Source: Ischnura elegans (lineage: Eukaryota > Arthropoda > Insecta > Odonata > Coenagrionidae). From it: a DNA stretch of 64,000 bases. Shown here piece after piece: positions 13,301 to 25,300 of this stretch. The stretch is taken from assembly GCF_921293095.1 (NCBI RefSeq), contig NC_060252.1:45570881-45634880 (forward strand). The letters run 5' to 3'. The position numbers and the translations under genes were made by a program. Each line of letters opens with the position of its first letter. Positions within the stretch are counted from its first letter, which is position 1. The notes under the pieces are model-generated. The model worked only from the letters and a program-made list of their open reading frames with translations, did not search any database and had not been told where the DNA came from.

Positions 13301-16300
13301 TTAGTGCTGCCACCTGGATTTCCTTCCATTTGCCAATTACTTCCACAAAATATTTATGACCGGTTTCGGCTATTACACCATTGTCAAATACAGAAAATAT
13401 ACAAAAAATATGGTGGGGACAGGTTTATATATACTATGTTTTTTAATGGAGTGGGGTTAGTTCCGAGCTGGGATTGATATATTCCTAGAAGGGAAGGGGG
13501 GGGGGGGGACAAATTTTGTTATTTGGGTTGTGAGGGTGGGGGATTTGGGAGGGTGACGAGTAATTTGGGGAATGGGTGGGGAAAGGTTATGTCATTAACA
13601 GGGTTTCCTTTTGTTGCTATTTCCCGGATTTCCTAGGTATCCATCCTCCTTCCATTACTGGTAAAATGGAGTACTTCTGGATTGAAAGAAAGATATGACA
13701 TAATAGCCTTGTTATTCTAGCATGTCTTGTATTCCTTCATCCTTGTCTTGAAGTTTTGTCCCGTTTGGCCTACATAGCATGAATCATGATTGTTACACTT
13801 TAATTTATATATACCAGATTTCAATTTGGGTTCAATTACATCTTTGGCATCATTTAACTATCTTCCCAAGGTGTTATTATTATAAACAGTAACCTTGAAT
13901 TTATTTTTAGGGATTGCTTGGGTTACAACATTGAATAAAGGGCCGATAAAAGGTATTTTACACCATTTTGTTGAAGTGCTAGGTTCGATGGGTAGCAAGC
14001 AACTTGACTTGGAGTAAGCCATGTGTTTTAATTTCCTATTTAAAATCCATGTCATTAAAGATTGCTTGTATCTGTTGATATGAGCAATCTGTCTTATAAT
14101 ATTTAATTCCTGTTTAAAATCAGTTTTCTGAAGGGGAATGTTAACTAGATGGTGAACCATTGCATGAAAGGACGTGTGTTTATTGAAGTGGGAATTACGT
14201 GAGCTGTTGGTTATTATGGTATCAGTACGGGTGGCTTTTCTGTAAATGGAAAACCTGTGCCTATTATTTTCGATGGAAATGGTCAAGTCTAAAAAATTTA
14301 AAGTTGGTCCTCCAACTTCGGTGGTTAATGTACATAATTTTGTGGATGGAGGCCATTTAAAAGGGATGAAAATCAGTCAAGTTGTCGCTTGCTGCCGGTC
14401 CACAGACAAGTTATATCATCAACATATCTATATCTACATATAAGAAACATTCTTAAGTAAAACTTCCTTTGAGCTAAAAAGTTTTCTTTCCCATCTGTCC
14501 ATGAATATATCAGCTATCTAGAAGAGGTGAAAGCGGACAGCCCATGGCCAATCCTTCATTCATACGGTATAATTTTTTGATCAAATGAAAAATAATTTTG
14601 ACCGGTGCAGAGTTGCATTAGTCTTAAGAGTTTGGTGGCAGCTTCCAAATTATCTAGAAATTTTTCATGTCTCTTGGAGAGCCTCGTTAACAGGGACACA
14701 TGTAGACAGGTTCAAAACATTAAAAAAAACAATACATATAGAATTACTCGGAAGAGTCATGGAGTCTTAAAGTATGTGAAAGCTCAAATGAGTTTGTAAT
14801 TCCAAATTTTGGGATGTATGATGACATGTTGCAAAAAAATGAAGTTCAGCGTGTATGCCAGTTTGTGCATTGGAGATGAGGCATGTGATATTACAGGTCT
14901 GATGGGATAATTGATCTTATGTATTTTAAGGAGGTCACAGAACCTTGGTGGTGATAGGTTCATATTGATAAGATCATGTTTCTCTCTCTCTGTCAGTAGA
15001 AAAGTACAACTGTTCAGCACTTGTTTCATTTGTCTCGGATACACAGGGGTCGGATCATGTACTAGAGATTCACAGTTGTTATTATCAATAAATTTTTTAC
15101 TCTTTAACGTATATTCCGTTCTGTCTAAAAATAACCACAATGTTTGCTTTGTCACTACGGGTGATCGTAAGGTACTCGCGATTGCATGCATTTTTTATGC
15201 TTTTAATCACTTTTTCTTTTTTGACGGTACTGGATCACTGGTCTTGTTGGTCACTGTTAATGAAGCAGTTTTTATTATTGCAGTTGCCACTGAGTATTTT
15301 GCATCGAGTGTTTCATTCCATAGTGAAGCTTTACAGTCAGACACAAATTCACTGAGGAGTATGGGTGATACATTCATTCTTGGAGAGTATTTAAAACCTT
15401 TGTCAAGCAATTGTTGTTGTTGGACCAAAAAAGTGAATGACGATAGGTTCATTACACGGTGGTGAAATTTAAAACTTCAGTAATGATTGTGTGTAGGACA
15501 CTGGCCCTGGGTTTTAAATAGTTTTGTGAGTTTCTTATGGATCAACTCAAGTTTTTTGGAAGCAATTTCACTCACCCGTCCCTGTACATAGTCGTCTAAG
15601 CACAATCACTCCGCGAAATGTACAGCACCAGTAATTTTTGCATACAGGAACAGCAAGTAGTGAGACAAGGAATCCCTTCTGCCGTACCAATTTTTCAGTT
15701 CCCTCTGCACCCAGGTCCTGCCTGCTTTCTTGACGGTGACTCTAGATGCCCCAGTTGTGGACTTGGTATTGAGGTTGACATACTTCAGAGTCACCCCTAG
15801 CTTGAGGCAATAGCTATTAAAGTAGATGTTAAGTTCTGCTGCTTTGAACTTCACTGATAGTCTGACATAATGCTTCATTTTATGTGCCAAACTCGCACTC
15901 GAAATGAAATTGAAGCTTGGATGTGGTGGAAGGGCTCCATATTTTCAATTACAAACACTTTGTTACTTCCACAAATTTTTTGTAAATGTCTTGTGTTCAA
16001 ATCCATTTTCAGGAATGTAATAAAAGCCACAATATCAATGGATGTACTTCCTTACTGTTAATGGTGACCAAAATTTCAGCTCATATGCCAAAATTGGGTA
16101 TATGGGTACTTAAGTTACATTCTTGTATGCCTTGGAATAGATATGTAGTTGTGCAGGAAAGAAAATGTCTCCACCGGGATTCGAACCCAGATCACTCATG
16201 GCTATGGATACAGACAGTTCACCTCAATGCACAAAATCGTTACTTGCTGACTTTCTTTGACTGGGCTCTAGATCCTACACTTTATTATGCCTAGTGAGCT

Positions 16301-19300
16301 TATCTTGTTATGTTCAGGGGTGAGAAATTATCTTTCAGTGTCTATTCTGTAAATGTCATAAGCCCCATCATACTTGAAATTATGAAACTGACTTCAATCA
16401 CTCCCACCCTGTCAATTCGTAACAACGCAGAGAAAAGATAGATCATGTAAATGTAACTTGTTGTTAAACATAGAATTAGTGTCATTAATGCTCGGATATA
16501 GTGATTGTACACCTTGTTACATAAATGTAAAGAATGAATAAATTAACTGTTATTGTTATAAGCTACGTGCACTTCAATAAAATTTAAAGAGATAATCACT
16601 ACCGTATGAACATAGGCCCCAGGTATGACTCGTATGGAGGATGGCCCACAGAGGCATATCCCACAATAAAGATCTTGAAGACAAATTCTCATTCGAATAC
16701 ACTAGTCATAGTTTATCTTTAATATAATTAATCTTTTAATGTGTGAAATGTTTGTTCTTTTAGCAATGTTTTATTACTGGATCCAACTGGAGAGGAGGAA
16801 GATTTAGCATCAGGGACTGTCACAGTGGTGCTTTGTGAGGGGAAGCTGTGCTCATTATTTAAGCCAGGTGTGTATATGCATGGGCTTACCTATTTCAGAT
16901 GTTTACCATTTGTCTGAAATTATTTACATACATAGATTGTGGACAAGAGGAGTAAAGTTTGATAAAAAGTCATGTTAAACCAAGTTGCAATTTTCTACAA
17001 AATAAAATATTCTTTAACATCTGTTCCAATGTGAAGGCGTCATCTCTGAATGAAGAAGTTAACTGTAGAAGATATAGAAATGGTTTCTTGTCACATTATG
17101 TTATTTTGTATTACTCATATGCATTCAGTCACTTCCTTCTAATCCCACTTTTCCAGTTTGTTTCTGCTGATATCCATGCCAACCCAAGATTTAATTATAA
17201 TCAGACTTCTCTTCCCGTCATATTACCAATCTAATTCAGACCATATCCCTATCCCATTCTGCAGTCTCTGTATTGTATTGCTTTGAATACCAGCCTTTAC
17301 TTGATCACTGGCAGATCCAAGGAAGTGTGCAGTAGACATTCCAGCCCCCATCCCGAACAAGCTCCTCCTGAGATTTGGTCTCTTGTCCACCTCTGCACTT
17401 TTTCCTAGCATTCCCTTCTCTTGGCTTCTTTTGGGGTCCCAACGTTCCACTATACATATCCTACATACTGTATTTACTTGTAACACCTTTTTTCCGAAAA
17501 TGCCGGTGAGCGAGCCAAAAGCGAGTTGTATGCGTATATGTATGCCTTTCACCAACAGTGCCATATTCAGCGTGGTAGCTGACAATGTCGTGGGTTCCTG
17601 TGTATTTCTCATTCGGTATATCATCTCGGCACCGGGCCCAAGATATCCGTGGCCACCCATGTCTCACACATTTTCAAGGTCACCCGCAAACATAAAGTTA
17701 ACAGATTATAGCAGCTAAAAGTCCTCTGCTAAATCATTACATTTGGCAGGTGGAAAAACATAATTTTGATTGCATTATCAATGAACAGGAACATGGCTCA
17801 ACAGGAAATATTTCAAGATATGTGGAATGTGATGATTCTTTTTCATTGCTGGATGTTAAACTAATTAGTGCTGTTGGATGCACAAAAACTGTCACTAATT
17901 CAACCAGCCTACTTATTCTATGGTTTCAAGCATCAAACGCATATCCAAGTGGAAAAGTCTAAAAATAAATTTTAGAAATTACAATAAAATCTGAAATCCT
18001 GAAAATAGTGTTGGAAGTCTTCTCACATCCCTCTCTAAATGGGCTGGCTGTGAAAGGATTAGTAACTGATCACATTATATTTATTTGTAGAAAAAGTCAC
18101 TTGTGTCATAATTCAATTGGCAGTTTTCTTGAATCCATTATGTGTAAACTTATTAAATATCATTTTCCACAGTTTGTTGCTTTGTATATCTCCTTAGTTT
18201 AACTGCAGTGTTATCTCTTTTGCAGTCAGTGCTGAATTGCTAGCATAGTTTTATCTGACCTTACAACTGAATCGACATAATTATTTGGTAATTTTTGTCT
18301 GGATAATTCTTTGGAAATCAACTTGACTGATATTCGGTCAATTATTTCTATTATTTTCTGCCTGAAATTTATTATTATGAACTGAACCCTTATCTTCTAT
18401 TCATGGTACTTGCATGTCGCTGAATGAGTAGCCAGAATCCATTGGAAGCTCTGTGCTACAATAAATTGTTGTAAGGTGAAGATTATATGTATTTATATTG
18501 GGTGACTGAAATTAGCAAATGCAACAAACAATTTGATAAGCCATTGGGAAAAAGGTTATATAGTAGAACCTCACTTATGAAACTTTCAGCGGAAAACCAA
18601 AAAATTTCATAAGTGAGGAAGTTTCATATGTGAGGTGTTTCGGAATTTAGCATGAAATCCTTTCCAATAGGGACCGGTTTGTTTCCAGGATGCAATTACT
18701 CATTTGGGGGCAAGAAATTGAAGCCTAATAATCTTACAAGCAACACCACAGATGATGTGTTACTTTAAGAGAAACATAATTTTGCATTTGTGGGGGAGGG
18801 GGTAACCACCCCCCTCCCCCCAAACTCCCTACTACCTCCCCCCTCCCTACTACCATGCTCCCAAAGCATATTCTTAGTTATGCCCACTGGTACCCGGGAT
18901 ATTCCACGACTACGATTTTTCCGGTGCTTAGATCACTTCTTTTAAGTGAGCATTTGAAATAACCACGCAACTGCCACCAGTGATGAATGAACAAAAATAG
19001 ATTAAGAGCCCGGAAAAATCATCCCTCTCTACAATGTATACGCACTAACAAAGAATTTTCCCATGAAATTTTAGCAATAGTAGATTGAATCTACCAGGTA
19101 TAGCTTATCTGTTGGGGTTCTTCTGTGAATTCAGCGCCGGGACTTTAGACTCACTAGCCATGTGATTTGTCTTCACGGAATATTTTACTTTCCCATTTCT
19201 TATAACAACACCAGACACTTTTTGTACTTTGATAAAATGGTGCTAAGCCATTCCTGAGTCGAAAGGAACTGCCTTATCTTTCACGTTTTGAATTTGACTT

Positions 19301-20582
19301 TAATGATTACATGATGACTTACGATGAGAGTTATTCTCCGAGTGCATTTACAGTAACTCCCGTTCGGTTAAAAAATAAATGCTTGCCACCAGGCAGACTT
19401 AAGCTAATAGCTATTCAAGGTCCAACTATGTTTCATTTAAACCCACTGAGATACAAGTTGAGTCAGTGGTGATCTGCGTGCCGCGTAAGCAACTTTCCCC
19501 TGGCTCAGTTCATCCCGCAGATGTGGGATTAGCCTGCAAAATGAGACCACGCATGCTGTTTTTCCCATTGTGTTGAATCACCATCGACTTACATCTTTAC
19601 TGCAAATATAATAATCTCTTTTGGATGACCTTGGAAGCCTAAATTTTGGTACGTAAGGATTTTTAACGGCTCATTTAGGCGTAATTTTGCTGGGGCAACG
19701 GAAAACATAACCTTAGAGAATTCTAGACTATCTTCCATTAGAGATTGATATTCCAGATTAACGATCATTACTGCAGTTAAAATTAATATCTAATAAACTG
19801 CATCGCTCATTAAGAAAACTTAGTATTCTTTGTTGACATATCTATGTTATGAGCACATCCTACTCCCACTCCTTTGATTAAAATCGGCACGCGTACCGCA
19901 ATTTTCTTGTAGAGCAGTTATCTGACAAGTCGTATAAGTGAGGTATTTTATCTTATTGGACTGGAAAAATAAGTTTCGTAATTGAGGTCGTTGTATAAGC
20001 AAAAAGTTTCGTAACCAAGGTTGGAAATACATGGGTTCATATGGGGTTATTCACCAGACAACAAAAATGGTGTTTAAGTGAGGTCATCGTATAACTGAGG
20101 GTTGTATAACCAAGGTTCTACTGTAGTTACTGTCTCTGTTAATTTTTTTAAATTTTAAAATGGCTACTGATTGTTTTGTACACCCCTTTTAGTTAAATTG
20201 TTCTCTTGTATCATACGTGGCACGATGTGGTGGAAGTTCTTAATTTTAGTTTAATGAGACTTTGCAATATATTCACAGGATTTATTTGAACACAACATAT
20301 TTGGTTGTTACTACAACATTATGAAGTGCATAGTTGTTGTAGCAAAAAAAACACTTTATGTTCAAATAAATCTTGTGGAAATATTAGGTCTCATTTAACT
20401 AGTGATCAAATATTGTGGAAATATTGCTAGGTATCATTTCACTAATAATTAATTTTTCTCCTTTAGGTGGTAGTCCCCTCTCAGAGCAGCAGCTTGAAGG
20501 GTGTGTGGAAAGGGCCAAGAAACGGGTTCCTGCTGTGCTTGAATTATTTAATGCTACTTCACCCTCAACACCACAAGGTTGA
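10307..20582 (+). CDS. EXOSC8: Exosome complex component EXOSC8 / Rrp43 (complete, eight exons, 274 aa)
   Basis: RNase PH-like, catalytically inactive subunit of the six-membered ring of the RNA exosome, which processes and degrades RNA 3'-5' in nucleus and cytoplasm. Exons: 10307-10323, 10419-10455, 10524-10661, 10739-10911, 11036-11157, 11252-11369, 16764-16867 and 20467-20582. Phases agree throughout (275 codons with TGA). Length is close to the human protein (276 aa). Landmarks: RPDGR at 23-27, [21 protein letters not shown], then [46 protein letters not shown] and the second-domain [16 protein letters not shown]. The C-terminal helix ends [12 protein letters not shown]. The start ATG sits in a good context (gagATGG). 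Intron 6 (5.4 kb) holds a Penelope-like element and intron 7 (3.6 kb) a Tigger-like element. Exon 4 has a competing acceptor 32 bp upstream that would shift the frame. Confidence 0.95.
11370..13080 (+). other. EXOSC8 intron 6, left part; no gene
   Basis: Starts with the GTGAGT donor of exon 6. Contains no exon-like frame. A GC-rich island at about 12,190-12,620 stands out from its AT-rich surroundings and is listed separately. Confidence 0.6.
12190..12620. other. GC-rich island inside EXOSC8 intron
   Basis: About 430 bp with many CpG and GC-rich runs (for example GGGCCGACCCGG and GACGGGCCCCCGGGCG) in an otherwise AT-rich intron. Two overlapping frames of 71 and 81 codons occur on opposite strands, but I recognise neither. 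It may be a fragment of a GC-rich mobile element, or it could be an unmethylated regulatory island. I cannot decide from sequence. Confidence 0.5.
13088..13337. repeat. Pair of about 91-bp direct repeats next to the Penelope-like element
   Basis: The segment at 13,088-13,179 (key stretch ATTCGGCCATGACACCTAA ... GTGCTGTCACCTGGATT) is repeated with a few changes at 13,247-13,337. The start points are 159 bp apart. They lie on the 3' side of the minus-strand Penelope-like element. Penelope-like elements carry LTR-like direct repeats, so these may be part of its tail. Confidence 0.7.
13358..13387 (-). other. Hammerhead-ribozyme-like motif in the Penelope-like tail
   Basis: On the minus strand the tail reads TTGACAATGGTGTAATAGCC followed by GAAACCGGTC. 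GAAAC-CG-GUC fits the GAAA / tiny stem III / NUH part of minimal hammerhead ribozymes known from Penelope-like elements. The CUGANGA box is degenerate here (UUGACAA), so cleavage activity is doubtful. Confidence 0.35.
13690..15890 (-). mobile_element. Penelope-like retroelement, decayed, with GIY-YIG endonuclease end
   Basis: Minus-strand frames in order from 15,890 leftward. The N-terminal domain has [18 protein letters not shown] and [15 protein letters not shown]. Next comes [16 protein letters not shown], then RT patches [11 protein letters not shown] and [19 protein letters not shown], an [11 protein letters not shown] patch, and [12 protein letters not shown]. The GIY-YIG domain at the left end (about 13,700-13,850) reads [20 protein letters not shown]. 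These are the hallmarks of endonuclease-bearing Penelope-like elements: an RT related to telomerase with a C-terminal nicking endonuclease. Several frameshifts and stops separate the pieces, so it is dead. It lies antisense inside EXOSC8 intron 6. Confidence 0.9.
16165..16240 (-). repeat. tRNA-derived repeat (SINE head or tRNA relic)
   Basis: On the minus strand the sequence CTGGGTTCGAATCCCGGTGG is a typical tRNA T-arm with B-box (GGTTCGAATCC). The upstream part (GAGGTGAACTGTCTGTATCC) is too diverged for a good D-arm or A-box, so this is probably a SINE or pseudo-tRNA and not a working gene. Confidence 0.45.
16868..18560 (+). other. EXOSC8 intron 7, left part; no gene
   Basis: Intronic DNA beginning with the GTGTGT donor of exon 7. 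A repeat at about 17,440-17,720 is related to one at 47.85-48.21 kb. No coding pattern beyond short chance frames. Confidence 0.55.
17440..17720. repeat. Dispersed repeat, copy A
   Basis: Shares with 47,850-48,210 the landmarks ATTCAGCGTGGTAGCTGACA / ATTCAGCATGCTAGCTGACA, a CCAAGATATCCGTGGCCACC-type stretch and AGGTCACCCGCAAACATAAA near the end. The class is unknown. Confidence 0.6.
18561..20123 (+). mobile_element. Tigger/pogo-type element, non-autonomous, 1.56 kb
   Basis: Ends (C/T)AGTAGAACCTCACTTATG and, inverted, CAGTAGAACCTTGGTTATAC, each flanked by TA, the target used by Tc1/mariner/pogo. The outer part repeats the motif 'cataagtgagg' several times. The internal core (about 18,880-19,720) is shared with elements at 23.1-25.5, 41.6-42.6 and 59.1-60.6 kb, although their termini differ. 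No intact transposase. Confidence 0.75.
20254..20400. repeat. Imperfect inverted repeat (foldback), about 65-bp arms
   Basis: Left arm reads AATGAGACTTTGCAATATAT ... GATTTATTTGAACA. The right arm, when reversed, gives AAATGAGACCTAATATTTCC ... GATTTATTTGAACA. It ends 66 bp before the last exon of EXOSC8. Confidence 0.65.
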
Positions 20583-20646
20583 TTGTAAATGTAGTGGCTA
20601 TATTTGTTCTTTATTTTCATATGGATCCTATGCGTGTTCATTTTGT

Positions 20647-20652
20647 AATAAA
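20647..20652 (+). terminator. EXOSC8 polyadenylation signal AATAAA
   Basis: AATAAA lies 65 bp after the TGA of EXOSC8. This gives a short 3' UTR. A second weaker candidate (AATAAA near 20,702) follows. Confidence 0.6.
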
Positions 20653-22043
20653 ATATTTACTCAATTTGCAACTCTTCTATAGAAATTTATTGAATCTCCA
20701 TAAATAAATTTTTGTGGTTGAAATCAACGTTTAGCCATTAAGACACCAGCTGTTTAAAACCTTGGCTTTTTTAAGTATCAAACAGTGGCAATATGCAGAA
20801 AATAAAAGTAAAAATACTTCCCAAGTCATCTTCAAAATTGGTGCATTGCATTGTTTTACACCTCTCTCCACACCTTCCAAATGAGATATAGGTTATGCCA
20901 TGCAGAATACCGTACTTCCCAAAAAGGATACAAAATACGCTCCTGTCAGTGGCATGGCTTTGTTTCCTGGCAATTAAGCAGCTAATAAACGGATTGCACT
21001 GTTAAAATAATGACAGTCATTGCCTCGTAGGACCAGATGTCCACAAGTATGGGGGAGCACTCTGGCAGTGGTAGTAGTACATTTTTATATTTTTGACTTA
21101 CGGTGATGAGAGAGATAGAGAGAGCGTACGTCTTCAATCAGTTTGAGTCTAGTGAAAATGAGCCCATGGAAATAAAGGCAACTTGCACAATGCTCTTCCT
21201 TATCTTCAGTACAATAATTCATGGACAACATATTCAAAATACTTTCCAGTTCATTAACTTTATACAAAACCAATACTGAAAAATTTCCCTCATCAGAAGA
21301 CTTGTGATTTTTTATGTTTTTCAGACATTTTGATATTTTTACCATGTCTCCCTCATTGCTCATTCCCTATGCACCCAATTACATCAACAAATAAAATTTC
21401 AATTTAATGATAAACAAGTCAACACTTGAAGGCATTACATTGAATAGGGAGTATAGTATGGGACAAAGGGTCCAGTGGTTTGGAAAACTTTTAAACAAGT
21501 TTTAAGACGCTGTTTTATTTTTAGAGTTCTTTCGGTCCCTAAAGTTGACCAATCAAAGAAAGCACAATCCGGAAACATTTAACTATCTCCACCCATGCTT
21601 CACATTCTTAAAAAAGTTCTCATTTTCTCCGAGATATGGGAGGTACCACATCATACGCGAGTATGAAATAAAGTTATCTGCACACAGCCTACCAAGGTTT
21701 GAAACGCACAGCTCCTACACCTTCGGCAGAAGGTGGCTGATTGATCAGCATTCCTAATCAATTCCAGTCAAGCGAAATTAGAGCATCAATCACTGCTTTG
21801 TTAATGCACTTGGTGAGCACTGACAATGAAGTGGCAATCAGGCACGTCCTTTTGCACCAATCAATAACAACTCCAAAAAAAAAAACAAATACACAAAATG
21901 GAGGCAAATAGCGCATGCCTCCATCACTTCTGTGCCACCATCCACGGGAGGCTCACAGCCTGCTTAGCGAGCTGCCACACGCCCCAGAACTCAGCAAGAG
22001 GTCACTGTTTTAACCAATAAGTTCACAACTATCAGCACCGTCT
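20653..22043. other. Interval between convergent EXOSC8 and SPT20
   Basis: Probably holds the 3' UTR of SPT20 on the minus strand. A candidate AATAAA on the minus strand is at 21,514-21,519, about 525 bp past the SPT20 stop. No gene recognised between the two. Confidence 0.45.
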
Positions 22044-22300
22044 TCACTGTTTGGGATCAACTGAGGTCACTGCAGTCACTGCTGATGGAGGGTTACTTGG
22101 TCTTCTCCGGTGCTTTGCTGCAGCCACAGCTGGCTTCCCAGTTCCAACTTGTTGGTGCTGCTGAGTTCTACACTGTAACTGCTCAGCCTGCTTCAAAAGA
22201 GCCATCTGCAATTGATGCTGCGAATTCATTGGCAGTGCAACAGAAGGACTGACCACACCACTTTGAGATCCACCTGGTACACCGCCAGCAGATGGCCCTG
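22044..22300 (-). CDS. SUPT20H: SPT20 terminal exon K
   Basis: 257 bp including TGA, entering in phase 1. Contains QHQLQMALLKQAEQLQC, a Gln-rich helix, and a basic tail (KHRRRPSN). The acceptor is a NAGNAG (CAGCAG), so the exon may start at 22,300 or 22,297, with or without one alanine. Confidence 0.85.
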
Positions 22301-25300
22301 CTGAAAAATGATATCAATAAGTCACAGTAAGCATATTAAGAACAGAATAACCATATTCAATGAAAGTTGAGTTCATAAATATGCAAAATAATTAATAGAA
22401 TTTAGTGTCTACTGTCCTTGCAAAAAGTCAATATACCAGAGATTGAAGAGTTGTATCTCTGTAATACTACTCAATTGGTTGCACTGAATAAACGAAAAGA
22501 AAGGGAATTTATTTCGATGAATCCTCAGTAACACCAGAAACTCCTCCTTAAGTTAACCATTTTTTAAATCTGGCTTTGTATGAAAAATAGTACCTTTTTG
22601 AAGCTCTGTAAATGGTGGGACAACTTTGAACATTATTTTTTCAATACCTTCTCCATTTATAGACCAAGTTTCATATAGTGAAGGAAGGGCCTCAAAAATA
22701 CATTCTCTAGAGGAAAACTTTATAATAATTTTATTAGCATAAAAAATTGCTCATTGGAAAGACAGACTATTTTAGTCTACACTTATAGAAAATTTAAAGG
22801 TACTGCCAGCACCGCATGCATGCACACTTGGCTATTATCGGAATAAAAAATATTAAAATTAATTGCTTATATCTATCTTTATGTTTGTTTATTCATAGTT
22901 GGGAGGCACACTTGGAGAAGAGAAGGGGAGGGATAAAAGAAATACGGGGGAGGGAAGGGAATTTGCAAGTGCAATTGCAACTTTGACCACTGGCGACAAA
23001 CAGTGGGAAGGTCTGACTCATGTCAAGCATCGATTTGGCAGCAAACTACTGGTTCTCTTCTTTGGAAGTGAAGCTAGCAGCCCTTGGCACAGCTCTTCCA
23101 GGCAGAAAATTTGTAGTACGAGTACTCGTTGATACAAAACAAATTACAGTAGAATCCTGATTTAAGGTTTTTCAGGGGGGACAAAATTTAAAACACTAAA
23201 TGCGGAAAAACACTAAATGAGGACCTGCCATTTTTTTCAGGTTTTAGGGTCTGTAATGATTGGAATGGCTTTTTATGAATAAAAAATATTATTTTAAGTA
23301 ACTAAAAGGTGCTGAATGCAGCAAAAAATTCTTTAATGAAATGTTCTCTTCCTATGAAGGTTGGATAATACTTTTCAGGAATCAGCTAAAAAAATGGGTG
23401 GTAAAAATAAGTAATGAGAGGATGGCAATTGTTTTAATATATAAAATGATGTTTCCTGGAGTTTAGGTCAATAAATTAAAAGTTAGCAGCCAACGTTTCG
23501 TTTTATTTTAAAAACATCTTCAGGGCTATGTTAGAAAAAAAAAATTATGAAACAATATAAAATGCAGACTACTCATAGCCCTGAAGATGTTTTTAAAATA
23601 AAACGAAACGTTGGCTGCTAACTTTTAATTTATTGACCTAAACTCCAGGAAACATCATTTTATATATTAAAATAAGGTCAAGAAAAAGGAGAAAATATAA
23701 TAATTGTTTTAATGAAATATTTTAAGAAAATTCTAATAAACATCAACTTAAAAGCATTCCCACACAGATTATTATTATGGACAATAGTGATTCAATTTTT
23801 ATGCATATTTCAGTGGTCTCGATGAAATTTAGAATTTTTTCTGTAAAAGTGACATGTAGGTGACTATAGAATTTCTAATATAATAAGAAAAGGTGTAAGT
23901 AGGTACTCGAAAAATCATGAGGAATGAGTGAAATAAAGGGACAGCAGAAGATCGCTAATCCCGAATTCTCAACTACCGAATATCTAGTAAAAGGGAGGTT
24001 TTCTGGAATTTTGCCAACTGAACGTTTTCTGTTGCCTCGGCGAAACAAGGGATTTATGAGCCTTTAAAAAGCCTCCTATGCGCACATTTTGGATTTCGAG
24101 GTCATCCAAAAAAGTAGAATCTTATTTTAGTATGCGTACAAGTCGATGGTGATTCAACTCGATGATAACACCAGATTCGTTGTCATATATCCGCGGCCTT
24201 ATGCAGGTCGAATGGAGCCGGGAGAAGTTGCTTACGCGGCGCGCTGATCACCTTGACTCCGACTCGCCTTGTTTCTCGGCAGCTTTTAATAAAATTTGGT
24301 TGGACCTTGAATAACGATTAGCTAAACTCTGTTAAGAGAAAAGGTTTAATCTTCAACATAACTGGATTTCATCCGAAAAATTGTCAGTGCCTCTGGAGTT
24401 TGGCAATTTCGTCAGGGTTGTGATGCCGAAGTCAACCACCAAGATACCTGCCGGATTTTCGTATTTTTCCGCGGTCATCTATTCTACCGTGAGTTTGCGG
24501 TGATTTTTTTCCAGCATGAGCGATTTATTTAGAGTCATGGACCGTGATAGTTCGTCAAAACTCCGATTGTCATTCTCTTTTGACCTTAATAAGCACCAGA
24601 TAAATATTTTTGAATCGACAGCGATATCAACCAGCCGCATGTCGATAAATTGGCTCCGGGATATCTAAATTAAGATGTAAAATAATGTTGTTCCGTAGGG
24701 AAAGAATGCTCTCACTCACGGTCATGACAGGGGAAACACTTCCTCTATTCTTTCGCTGTTCCTCCATGGAAACTGACCTTGGAATGGATTATAGAAAGAA
24801 TCTTCTAGTGAACTGCGCAATTGATATTGGGCCTCCTCTTTTGAACAGAGAAAGTAGCCGACTGAAAAAATATTGGGCTAATAATCGACTGCCCGTAGGG
24901 AGTAGAGTTGAAAGGGGCATAAGCCATCAATTGAAAACATAACGAGAAAACCATTATTGTAGCGGCCCTCGGAGGATAACTCGTGTCATCAGTCGTCACG
25001 TATCATCGAAGTCAAGTTCAAGAAGTGAAGGATAAGGTAGTTCGATGTTATTAAGGAATGACTTTGCTCCATTAGATCGGATCTGATACAAAAAGTGCCT
25101 GGTGTTTGTATCAGAAGGGGAGCGAAACGTTACGAGAAGACAAATCACCCAACTTGCGAGTTGAAGGTCGCAGCGCTGCGCTTGCGGAAGAAAGCAGTTG
25201 AAGAAGCGTTCCCCGGTACATTCTATCGACTCTTGGTAAACTTTCATGAGACTGTTCTTGTTGATGAGCATAAATTCGAATATTTGGATGAACCGTCATG

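Noticed and set aside
14911-15465. A 184-codon plus-strand frame
   Set aside because: Antisense of the Penelope-like reverse transcriptase, with no homology of its own.
16165-16240. A functional tRNA gene
   Set aside because: The T-arm is good, but acceptor and D-arm do not fold and the A-box is missing.
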